In this document: positions 28,589 to 36,332 of the stretch, piece by piece
How the letters are laid out: each line of letters begins with the position of its first letter
Numbering within the stretch: the stretch's first letter is position 1
DNA from: Candidatus Marsarchaeota G2 archaeon ECH_B_1
GTDB lineage: Archaea > Thermoproteota > Thermoprotei_A > Marsarchaeales > Marsarchaeaceae
Direction: 5' to 3'
Length of the DNA stretch: 47,200 nt
Assembly: GCA_003019535.1 (NCBI GenBank)
Contig: NEXG01000017.1
Span: 1-47,200, forward strand
The notes under the pieces: model-generated
The model's database searches: none
What the model was told of the DNA's origin: nothing
What the model saw: only the letters and a program-made list of their open reading frames with translations
Position numbers and translations under genes: made by a program

Positions 28589-29057
28589 AGATTCAAGGAA
28601 GCCAGCAACCAAGCAAACTTTACAAAAAGGTAACCAAAGGAAGATCCAGAACTATAGATACAGTGGTCGCGTTTGTGATTGTGGTTGCTGTGATAGCGTC
28701 CATCACATATTTCTTGCTTGACAACCCTCAAAACTCAGGGGTCATCAGTCAGAGCCAGATACCACCTGGCACGCCAGTCTACCATATCGTTGAAGAGCAG
28801 CCGGGTTATCCGTATGCCTACTATCCCGATAACCTCACCATCCCAGCTGATAGAATAGTTGTGATTGCTCTAACAGACAACTTGGGGGTTGCGCCTTGGA
28901 GACAATCTTTCAGGGGTTAGGTGTACACGGGGGGAACGCGGTGGTTAATGTCCCAGTTGGGGCTACAAAATACGTCGAAATCTTTGCACCCACTCCTGGA
29001 ACATACATCTTCCATTGTGGTGCGTATATGTACTATGGGTACATCACGGCGGAGTAA
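28585..29057 (+). CDS. membrane-anchored cupredoxin, frameshifted
   Basis: Joined over a missing G in a G-run near 28888, the protein is about 157 residues. An N-terminal hydrophobic segment (VVAFVIVVAVIASITYFLL) anchors it. The outside domain has a cupredoxin layout: NLTIPADRIVVIALTDN, then GGCALETIFQGLGVHGGNA, VVNVPVGATKYVEIF, and PGTYIFHCGAYMYYGYI, where Cys-x3-Met and nearby His resemble a mononuclear copper site. It would bind copper at the cell surface. The start follows GGAGG and overlaps the preceding stop as ATGA. Without the indel repair the product ends at a TAG at 28920 and lacks the metal ligands. Confidence 0.75.
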
Positions 29058-29136
29058 GATCGAGTGCGGGGTGTCGAAGTCGTATCCACTATAGGGTGGG
29101 TATGCTTTCTCACTTTATACCTCGGAGGTAATCAGC

Positions 29137-29580
29137 ATGAAACCAAGAGGTAGACGCTCCTCGATAACTCGCCATAGGAGGGGTTGGCGCGGTGTGGTTT
29201 ATGCGGTAATAATCGCCTCAATCACGGCGATTATAGCGCTTTTATCGATTCACACTAATACTCTCACGGAATCTACCATAAGTAGCCGCATGACCACAAG
29301 TGTGCAACGGGTTGTTTTACTAATAGATTGCGGGAAGTGTGGTAAACCCTGCACAAGCAACGTAACCGGCTGCCCAGACTGCCCCCAACGACTTGAAGAG
29401 GGGGTCAAGCGGTTACAGGGCGTGTACAGTGCGCTTTTTATAGCGGGCTATGCTACTGGTAAGGCCACGTTCGAGTACAATCCCTCCGAGCTTTCGCTAC
29501 AGGCAATAGAAGCAACGATAACCCAAACGACCCCCTACCCCGTATGTTGCACGGGAATATCTCTTGCGAGTAATACTTGA
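29137..29580 (+). CDS. exported HMA-like Cys-rich domain protein
   Basis: The 147-residue protein has a basic N terminus, a membrane segment (VVYAVIIASITAIIALLS) and an outside domain with the HMA secondary-structure rhythm: RVVLLIDCGKCGKPC, then GCPDCPQRLEEGVKRLQGVY, then KATFEYNPSELSLQAIEATI, ending PVCCTGI. Cysteines occur as Cys-x2-Cys three times or so (CGKC, CPDC) plus a CC pair. This looks like a metallochaperone domain facing outward, partner to the cupredoxin and a target for reduction by the CcdA-like protein. A GGAGGT site lies 7 nt before the ATG. No known family name comes to mind, so the HMA assignment is moderate. Confidence 0.65.
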   Translation: MKPRGRRSSITRHRRGWRGVVYAVIIASITAIIALLSIHTNTLTESTISSRMTTSVQRVVLLIDCGKCGKPCTSNVTGCPDCPQRLEEGVKRLQGVYSALFIAGYATGKATFEYNPSELSLQAIEATITQTTPYPVCCTGISLASNT

Positions 29581-29778
29581 GCGATGACCTTGACAAATAT
29601 GGATAGTGTTCGATTATGAGGTTTCACACTTTGGTTACGCACTCATCGAACCTTCATCAACATAGACACACGTCCATCAAAGGGAAATTCCGGAAAATTA
29701 AATACAATTCCTATTCTCTGGTGGGAAATGTAAGTATGTTTAAATCGATGGTGTACTTAAAATAGGTGGCTAAATGAA

Positions 29779-30276
29779 ATGTGGGCGCAACAAAATGCTA
29801 TTGACCAAAGTTCAACTAACGTTGAAACACACAGAGGTATGAATACGTTGCTTGAAGCGCTTGTAATTATTACGATGGTTTTTCTAATCTTATAGTTTTT
29901 GACTGGCATGTGGGTTAATCTTTTTGTGAGCTTCCCTAGCACAACCCAAGCCCAAGGCTTCTTTGGAGTGATGGGTGCAATGATGGGTCTAATGCAGAGC
30001 GGTGGTGGCTTATTTATGATTCATATGATGATGGGCTACTTGATATTCTTTCTTTCAATCGTAGACCTAGTGGCCTCGATTATTACTAAAAAAGCGCCTG
30101 TAATCGTCACATCGTTGTCTGGCTTTGTCTCAGTGCTCTTCGCAGGCATTAACGGTCTCCTATTCATCTTCTCTGGGTTCACCAACAACCTGAACTCCTA
30201 TTTCATGGCCACCGGCTTCCTCCTTGCTTTCACTTCATATTCCTTTACGCTGTATACACTCCGAGGATATAGGTAG
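29779..30276 (+). CDS. small membrane protein, unknown, with in-frame TAG
   Basis: The frame from the ATG at 29779 (MWAQQNAIDQSS) reads into a first membrane helix LLEALVIITMVFLIL, is cut by TAG at 29893-29895, and resumes directly as FLTGMWVNLFVSFP within the same helix. Three more helices follow: GGGLFMIHMMMGYLIFFLSI, VIVTSLSGFVSVLFAGI and YFMATGFLLAFTSYSF. A TTG at 29899 could start a shorter 125-residue form lacking the first helix half. The continuous helix across the stop implies a recent nonsense change or sequence error. Met and Gly are frequent (VMGAMMGLMQSGGGLFM, HMMMG), possibly metal-related given the copper genes upstream. I do not recognise the family. Confidence 0.6.
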
Positions 30277-30748
30277 TGTCCGAATAAGCGACAACCACAT
30301 TCATGTCTGAGAACATTGTGCGGGCGCTGCAATACTATTATAAGACTTTATCGCTCAAATCAAATGGTATAGCGGTAGCCTCTCGAACGACTTTTGAGAC
30401 GTGCGTTCCATTCAGTCCACAAAAACGCTTTTCAGTGTGCAAGGATGCGAGCGCCTTGAGGTTGTTATACGGCACATTTTCAAATTATGCGCTTATGCAT
30501 AATTTATGTGCACTGGAAATAACGTGCTACAAAATGTGGAGCCAGGTTGAGATGATTTACATCAATACCGTATTCCACAGTACCTATGTAATAAAGCATT
30601 AACCAAAAATTATAAGAAAATTGTTAATGATGTTGAAGGGTTAGCTGCTTGTTAATTTCTACAACGGTGGACGCGAACACGCATAGTGTGTTCTGATAGA
30701 GTTCTCTGCGGTGTGCGTCACATAATAGAGTTAGTACATTGCGCCTGC
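30277..30748. other. intergenic; one doubtful open frame
   Basis: An open frame at 30303-30602 (99 codons, rich in Cys and Tyr with no motif) is probably chance. No other signal was seen before the MscS gene end. Confidence 0.35.
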
Positions 30749-31645
30749 CTAATGCTTGATAACGTTTATAGTCCTTTCTAGGTCATAGAGAAGAGAGCTT
30801 CTCGGTGGATCTTCGAGTTCACCCTTACACAGCGCATCTATCGCCAAAACAATTGATGTGGATGTGATGTTCTGAATTGTAATCCGTGCGCTTTCTGGGT
30901 CGACCACCCATTCATTTTTCCTGACCACCTCACGTACCGCCTCAAGGAGTTGGTCAATATCTACTGGTTTAACAACCTCGTAGCGTGTCCGCACCCATCT
31001 TTTATCAATACCATGTACTATGAATGCCGCCTGAATCAAGATGTTATTCGGTATTTTGACAAGAGGACCCTGATCCGTCCGTATAAGGGTGTAGTTGAGC
31101 GATATATCTTTTATTACACCCGTAAAACCTGGGTAAAGCAAATCATCTGAAAAGTATTTTGGGGGGTAACTAGGTAAAATCGCGCCGTACTGCCATTCAG
31201 TTACGGTTATCCTGTCCCCCACCTCAAATGGCCTTGAGAGGAGTAAGAGTAGGCCGGCAAGCACGTTCGAAAGCACCTGTTGTCCAGCTAAACCAATCAC
31301 CAAACCACCGAATGTCCCCCCTGCAAGCAAAGCCACCCCGCTCACACCTACAATCTTTAACACCGCGAAGGCCAAGATAATATAACCCACATATTTGAGT
31401 GTGGTCCTAGCAACACTCGCCTTTTTGGGGCCGTAGAGACTATTCACAACTCTCTCAAACAGGCTCGAAAAAGCTGCAACTAAATAATACCCAAGGATGA
31501 GTGTAATAACTACATAGAGTGCTTCGGTATACTTTAGTGGCACTATTTTAAGCACAGATACTGAAACGTACACCAGTGACAGAACAACTGCGGCGATCAG
31601 AATCGGTGCCACCAAAAACCTCCAATAACTCTCTTTTCCAGACAT
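30749..31645 (-). CDS. mscS: MscS-family mechanosensitive channel
   Basis: The 298-residue protein has three N-terminal membrane helices; the third is the Gly/Ala-rich pore helix GVALLAGGTFGGLVIGLAGQ followed by QVLSNVLAGLLLLLSRPFEV and GDRITV, which together define MscS. The cytoplasmic beta domain continues to TLIRTDQGPLVKIPNNILI and an alpha/beta C terminus. MscS channels open under membrane tension to release solutes on osmotic downshift. The length is close to the E. coli protein (286). It starts at ATG and stands alone on the minus strand. Confidence 0.9.
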   Translation of the reverse strand: MSGKESYWRFLVAPILIAAVVLSLVYVSVSVLKIVPLKYTEALYVVITLILGYYLVAAFSSLFERVVNSLYGPKKASVARTTLKYVGYIILAFAVLKIVGVSGVALLAGGTFGGLVIGLAGQQVLSNVLAGLLLLLSRPFEVGDRITVTEWQYGAILPSYPPKYFSDDLLYPGFTGVIKDISLNYTLIRTDQGPLVKIPNNILIQAAFIVHGIDKRWVRTRYEVVKPVDIDQLLEAVREVVRKNEWVVDPESARITIQNITSTSIVLAIDALCKGELEDPPRSSLLYDLERTINVIKH

Positions 31646-31814
31646 CCAGAATCACAATGAAATACAATTTATGTTTAAAAAAGCTTTACACATTGCAAGC
31701 AATTTACAGGCGTCTTACACCCGCTTTGATTGACATTTCAACACGCGGTGTTAACACTTTCTGAACTTATACCGCAATCTCTATACAATATCCCGATTGT
31801 CTCGATATCCCGCT

Positions 31815-31975
31815 TAAAGTAAGCTACCTGTGACTGGAGGCTGGAGCTACATGGATCACCACCCCACCATGCCTCCTCCCCTCCACACCAACCCCAAGGT
31901 TGGGAGAGAAGGCATTAGGCGGAGCTCCACAGCAAGCGCACCAGAAGGGTGGCACCCACCCTTTCACCACATTAA
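31815..31975 (-). repeat. solo right-end remnant of the TnpB element
   Basis: The minus strand contains GGGTGGCACCC-like sequence, a GGCATGGTGGGGTGGTGAT stretch and a final GGTAGCTTAC, matching the 3' part of tnpB and right end of copies 2 and 3 (GGTGGGGTGATGATTC, GGGTAGCTCAC). The hairpin stem is eroded and no left end is seen. It marks a fourth, old insertion. Confidence 0.6.
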
Positions 31976-32050
31976 ATGGGTAGTCTTGTCAAGTCTGATG
32001 TCTAAGCAGAGTTGGATTACTCAAACCACATCTGTATTCAAAAACGTGAT

Positions 32051-32566
32051 TCACGATATGTGTGGATGCTTGCGTCTCGGATTGTTATAGAACCACTGCA
32101 TGGGCGGTGGCTCAGTGTTGGTCTGCCAAAGCAGCGCTATCAGCTCACCCATATGGTATAATTGTTCAGTGAAGGATTGAAAGAGGCATTCCTCCACAGT
32201 TAACACGAACTCCGCTCCACTTTGAAGCTTCAAAGTAACTTCGGTACCAAGTTGGTTGGCGTCTAATCCGACCAGAAAATTTCTTGTTCTCGACTCTACT
32301 TCGTTAAGATGTGCGACCACGTCACTCATGCTCTTATATTCAGACCACTTCTTCCTCACGTATTTATCTGCTTGACGTGGTATGATGTACCCCACTATCC
32401 AATCTTCATTGTCAATCATGTGTAAAAGAATATTTTTCATTGAGTAGAAACTGGCCTCCCTATTCTTTTCGAGTTCTTCCCATGGCAGACTCGAAAGCAA
32501 CTCTACGAATCTACGCCTAACCATTGATGCATACTCATATAGCTCAAAGACCGAGAACACAAACAC
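32051..32566 (-). CDS. DinB/YfiT-like metal-dependent four-helix protein
   Basis: The 171-residue protein has the DinB superfamily pattern: a first helix ASMVRRRFVELLSSLPWEEL, then FYSMKNILLHMIDNEDWIVG with the first metal His, and FTEQLYHMGELIALLWQ with a later His. Four helices of the expected spacing make up most of the sequence. Family members include thiol-dependent S-transferases and proteins of unknown function, often induced by stress. No substrate is suggested by neighbours; an HxlR regulator gene lies just upstream on the same strand, 145 nt away, and could control it. The start is GTG at 32566; an internal ATG (32524) is a possible alternative. Confidence 0.75.
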   Translation of the reverse strand: MFVFSVFELYEYASMVRRRFVELLSSLPWEELEKNREASFYSMKNILLHMIDNEDWIVGYIIPRQADKYVRKKWSEYKSMSDVVAHLNEVESRTRNFLVGLDANQLGTEVTLKLQSGAEFVLTVEECLFQSFTEQLYHMGELIALLWQTNTEPPPMQWFYNNPRRKHPHIS

Positions 32567-32711
32567 AGATAACCCGAAGCCTTCTAAAAAACCTTCGAAG
32601 TAACACCATTAAGAATCACCCAGCATCCAAAGACTAATTTCACCCGGACAGGGGAAGCTAAAACCTCTAACCATTACGGTAAACCGTGAATATAGCGGGT
32701 AGAAGGCGGTG

Positions 32712-33089
32712 TTATCTTGGTCGGCGGTCAAGTATGGGGCACTCTGTATGATGAGTGGCTTGGGCCGCCCATTCTAACAGTGGTATTATTGCACTCCGTA
32801 GCGATTTTCCGTTTTCTGTCAAAGTGTACCTCACACGTAAAGGTGTACGATCGTTTACGCTGCGCGCTATTAGACCCATGTTTTGCAGCTCTTTAAGCGT
32901 GTCTGCAAGAGACTTGGGACTGATTCCTCCGAGCTCTCTAAGGATTTTATTGTAGTTCGCTTCTCCGTGGATACCTATTTGATTAAGCACGAGAAGAGAC
33001 CACTTTTTACTCACCTTGGCTATCATGCTTTGGAGTGGGCATTCGACACGTCCGCCCCGTCGCCTTCGCCGCAACATTTCTAATAACAC
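32712..33089 (-). CDS. HxlR-family transcriptional regulator
   Basis: The 125-residue protein matches HxlR closely: an N-terminal Cys-Pro (VECPLQSMIAKVSKKWSLLV), the helix region NYNKILRELGGISPKSLADT, LKELQNMGLIARSV, the wing RVRYTLTENGKSL, and the end IPLLEWA. HxlR proteins often respond to aldehydes or redox/electrophile stress through a conserved Cys, here Cys17. The first codon may be the GTG at 33089, or an ATG four codons on. The Arg-rich start (LRRRRRGGR) is unusual for the family. It lies upstream of the DinB-like gene on the same strand. Confidence 0.85.
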   Translation of the reverse strand: MLLEMLRRRRRGGRVECPLQSMIAKVSKKWSLLVLNQIGIHGEANYNKILRELGGISPKSLADTLKELQNMGLIARSVNDRTPLRVRYTLTENGKSLRSAIIPLLEWAAQATHHTECPILDRRPR

Positions 33090-33229
33090 TGATTCGACAC
33101 CAACCTTTACGGCTTTCGCCTAGTCAGCAGTTTCAAAATAGATTAGGTTTATATAGATTTCTGGATTTAAGCATTCGGTTGTGCATTGGCAGTAGGCTGA
33201 TAGCGAAGACCCAATACCTCGGCTGAGAG

Positions 33230-33470
33230 TGAGAGGGGTACGTGTACACCTAGAGGCTGAAGATGGTCGGCGTTCCCCATGAGGCCTTCCCCGGCGACGT
33301 GGAAGGCGGGTGAGCGGGTGAGCGGGTGAGCGGGTGAGCGGGTGAGGGGTTGGGTGCGCCCTGACACGAGGAGGCAGGGCTGACTGTTCCCGATGAACTC
33401 GTCAGGGGTCTGCATGATGCTGTGATGCCCAAGCCTAGGGGGTATGCGGACGCATACCCACGTATGCCCA
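33230..33470 (+). pseudogene. C-terminal relic of second-family TnpB-like gene
   Basis: Plus-strand fragments read RLKMVGVPHEAFPGDVEGG, then after a tandem repeat and frame changes HDAVMPKPRGYADAYPRMPM followed by TAGGGTGAAACC. The decayed gene at 10248-11644 ends NDALKPKLYYAYDRYADAYL and TAGAGTGAAACC, so both the protein tail and the trailing DNA correspond. Confidence 0.5.
33306..33345 (+). repeat. 8-bp tandem repeat, five units
   Basis: GCGGGTGA is repeated five times without interruption. The unit is not a multiple of three, so expansion would break any frame. Confidence 0.9.
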
Positions 33471-34325
33471 TGTAGGGTGAAACCTGCAAGCCTCCTATAT
33501 TCAAAACAGATATGGAAAATAACGGGTTTTGATCTTATCAATGCTACCCGATTAGGGTTGAGTGAACACTCCCATCCGAGCTCAAAATCTGTTTATCCAT
33601 AAATCACCAGCAATCGCCAGATTCTTTAAAGGGTTTATACAATTTTCACACAACTGGGGAGAGTTCCATACAATATCACGTCTCCACATGTTTGTATGGT
33701 GAACCGCCTGCCACGTCCCGCCCCGTATGGTAAATCAAGATCTATTCTAAACGTCGATTTTGTTTTGAAAACAAATGTTGGGTCTACGGGGGGGAGCTTT
33801 ATGCATCAACCACCCGAACTCGATGCTTTCCCAACCATGAGTGTCATGTTGGACTCTTGTGAGCTTCTACAGGGATATATCACTGCGCCTCACACATCAA
33901 GAGTGGGTTTTCATGAATTCATCAAGAAAGCCCCCACCCTGGGCCTTCCCTGCTTTAGCAACCCTGCCCCTTAATACAGAGGGGTAGGCTTTGGAACCCT
34001 ATAAGTGTTTCCACTAAGGACAACCTTCTCAAAGTGGCTTACACTATTCTTATGTCAACGTGAAGGCTTAGCTGATCAATGTACCCCGGTCTACCCAATA
34101 ATACATTAAGGACTCGGTTATCGCCCACAAGCTCTCGAGCTTACCTCTAAGGTATTCTTAACACAGACGTATGGTCCATCTGCCAAGGCGAGTGTACACC
34201 ACATTTGGCCGCTGTGATTCGCACACACTTTAGCCTAGAGTGGTGAAAGTTTAACCACTTAAAGCGGATACTTCTTGGCTTGGGTTTAAAGCTTAAAGCA
34301 CCAAGGTTTTACTCGTTGCATTAGA

Positions 34326-36104
34326 ATGTCGAGACTGCTTTCCTTACCATACTTTGAAAAATGGTTAGTACTGGGTGTGGTCATAGGGATCGTGGCTGGC
34401 TTAGGTGCTATGGCGCTGTACTTCGGTATTAAACTCTTTGAATACCTGTTTCTGGATTCGTTGGCGGGTGCAAGGATACCACACCCAGTTGGGGAGGGGG
34501 GGAGCGTCGTGTTTGTTTATGTGGTTAAGCATCCCTACGCGCTACCACTGGTTGTGGGGCTGGGCGGCCTCATTTCTGGGTTGATAGTGTACACTATTGC
34601 ACCGGAAGCTGAAGGCCATGGAACTGACGCCGCCATAGACGCGTATCACAATAAGCAGGGAAAGATTAGGAGGAGAATACCCTTTGTGAAGCTTGTTGCA
34701 TCAGCGATCACGATCGGAAGCGGTGGGAGTGCGGGTAGGGAGGGTCCAACGGCGCAACTGGCGGCGGGTATAGGCTCGGCTATAGCTGACATGTTCCACC
34801 TGAGCCCGCAGGATAGGCGTATAGCTGTTGCGGTGGGTATAGGTGCAGGTATTGGTACAATCTTTAAGGCCCCGATAGGTGGCGCGGTTTTGGCTGCAGA
34901 GGTGCTGTATAGGAGAGACCTTGAACCCGAAGTTATTTTCCCCGCGATAGTTGCTTCATCCGTAGGCTACTCTATTTTTGCCTCAATAGTAGGCTTTGAA
35001 CCAATATTTGGCTACTATACCGAAGCTTTCAGCGTGCTAAGGCTACCCTTCTACGCCATACTCGGTTTGGCGGCTGGGGGTCTGGCAATCGTGTATGTGC
35101 GATCGTTCTATGGTGTTAACTCAGCCTTTAAAAAGCTTAGGATTCCACCGCATGTGAAACCCATGATCGGAGGGGTAGCGGTGGGTCTTATCGCACTCGT
35201 TTTCCCAGAGGTGATGGCCACGGGCTACGGATGGGTGCAGCTAATTATATCGGGCAATCTCAAAGCGCTTGTGGGTGGAGGTCTTCCCGTAATAGTGGTT
35301 TTGGCTCTCCTGCCTTTCATCAAGATTATAGCCACATCTATGAGTGTGGGTTCGGGTGGCAGCGGTGGAGTGTTCGCCCCAGGCATGGTTATAGGAGCAT
35401 CTCTAGGCGGCTTCCTAGGCTTAGTCTTCCACATACTCTTCCCAAGCGTTGTCCCCAGCGTGGCACCGTTTGCGATAGTCGGCATGCTCTCATTCTTCGG
35501 GGCCGCTGGTAAGGTGCCTCTCTCAGTTATACTGATGGTTGTTGAGATGACTGGCAGTTTACAGCTTCTCCCAGCCGCGATGCTGGCCACAGCGATATCA
35601 TACACGGCTTCTGGGTTAAAGTACTCCATTTACCGCTCACAAGTAAACACACACAGAGATTCACCGGCCCATATGGGTGAGTATAATACACCCCTCTTGT
35701 CATCAATTAGAGTCTCAGAGATCGGTCTAAGAAACCTTGGTGTTCGACCAGAAGAAACCGTTGAGAACACTATTAAAACCATGAATGACCTCAAACTATT
35801 CTCGCTTCCTGTGGTCGACGGAGATAGGTTCATAGGCGTGGTCTACCTAGACCAGATTGTTAACAAGGGTGGACCTGTGTACAACTATACCGAGAAAGGC
35901 GCATCATACGTGAAGTTAACCAGTACAGCGGACCAAGCATGGGATGTTATGATGAAGAATAGGACTATGTGGTGCCCCGTGGTTGAGAATGGTAAGTATA
36001 TGGGGTCAATAACGCTTGAAGACATATTGAGAGAATACAGAAAGAGGTCACTCACGTTAAGTCAGACCTTACCACTTGGTTCAGGAACCAAAGAACCCAC
36101 CTAA
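34326..36104 (+). CDS. ClC-type chloride channel/transporter with CBS pair, copy 2 (intact)
   Basis: The 592-residue protein is a full Cl[15 protein letters not shown] with the gating Glu, later GSGGSGGVFAPGMVIGASLGG for the anion path, many membrane helices to about residue 430, then two CBS domains (SEIGLRNLGVRPEETVENTI, and MKNRTMWCPVVENGKYMGSI) that in other proteins bind adenine nucleotides. It likely exchanges chloride and protons or conducts chloride. The ATG start gives [14 protein letters not shown], shared with copy 1, whose annotated start is five codons earlier. It is transcribed alone. The copy at 19377 is broken, so this would be the working paralogue. Confidence 0.92.
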   Translation: MSRLLSLPYFEKWLVLGVVIGIVAGLGAMALYFGIKLFEYLFLDSLAGARIPHPVGEGGSVVFVYVVKHPYALPLVVGLGGLISGLIVYTIAPEAEGHGTDAAIDAYHNKQGKIRRRIPFVKLVASAITIGSGGSAGREGPTAQLAAGIGSAIADMFHLSPQDRRIAVAVGIGAGIGTIFKAPIGGAVLAAEVLYRRDLEPEVIFPAIVASSVGYSIFASIVGFEPIFGYYTEAFSVLRLPFYAILGLAAGGLAIVYVRSFYGVNSAFKKLRIPPHVKPMIGGVAVGLIALVFPEVMATGYGWVQLIISGNLKALVGGGLPVIVVLALLPFIKIIATSMSVGSGGSGGVFAPGMVIGASLGGFLGLVFHILFPSVVPSVAPFAIVGMLSFFGAAGKVPLSVILMVVEMTGSLQLLPAAMLATAISYTASGLKYSIYRSQVNTHRDSPAHMGEYNTPLLSSIRVSEIGLRNLGVRPEETVENTIKTMNDLKLFSLPVVDGDRFIGVVYLDQIVNKGGPVYNYTEKGASYVKLTSTADQAWDVMMKNRTMWCPVVENGKYMGSITLEDILREYRKRSLTLSQTLPLGSGTKEPT

Positions 36105-36303
36105 ATGTGTCGAGTTCAACCCTCTGATTAAAATACGGGGAACCACTGGCGATAACACAGCATTATCTACATACCATTGGAACACACTGTAATGGAACAT
36201 CCTACATCTTAGTTTTTTCTAAGCGGTAGCCAAAAGTGTTCACAACGCTTGGATACAACGCCTGATAAAACGTTATCTATGTGCTACTCATCTCTGATGA
36301 AGC

Positions 36304-36311
36304 TTTAAATA
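36304..36311 (+). promoter_or_regulatory. TATA box of the amidohydrolase gene
   Basis: TTTAAATA starts 29 nt before the GTG start at 36333, suggesting a leaderless transcript. Confidence 0.5.
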
Positions 36312-36332
36312 GAGGATATCATCCTACGCCTC

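Larger units (their letters stand above)
33090..34325. other. long gene-poor stretch
   Basis: About 1.2 kb without an intact gene. It holds a transposase relic (33230-33470) interrupted by an 8-bp tandem repeat. From 33500 to 34325 only short chance frames are seen. Confidence 0.4.

Noticed and set aside
29893-29895. TAG in the membrane protein as pyrrolysine
   Set aside because: The residue would lie in the middle of a membrane helix, and no Pyl-using enzyme or pyl gene is in the window.
30303-30602. 99-codon open frame
   Set aside because: No start context, no motif, unusual Cys/Tyr-rich composition; likely chance.
33306-33345. Tandem repeats as a possible CRISPR array
   Set aside because: The unit is 8 bp, directly adjoining with no spacers; this is simple slippage repeat.
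33696-33974. 92-codon frame in the long gene-poor stretch
   Set aside because: Low-complexity composition, no motif or promoter; not supported.
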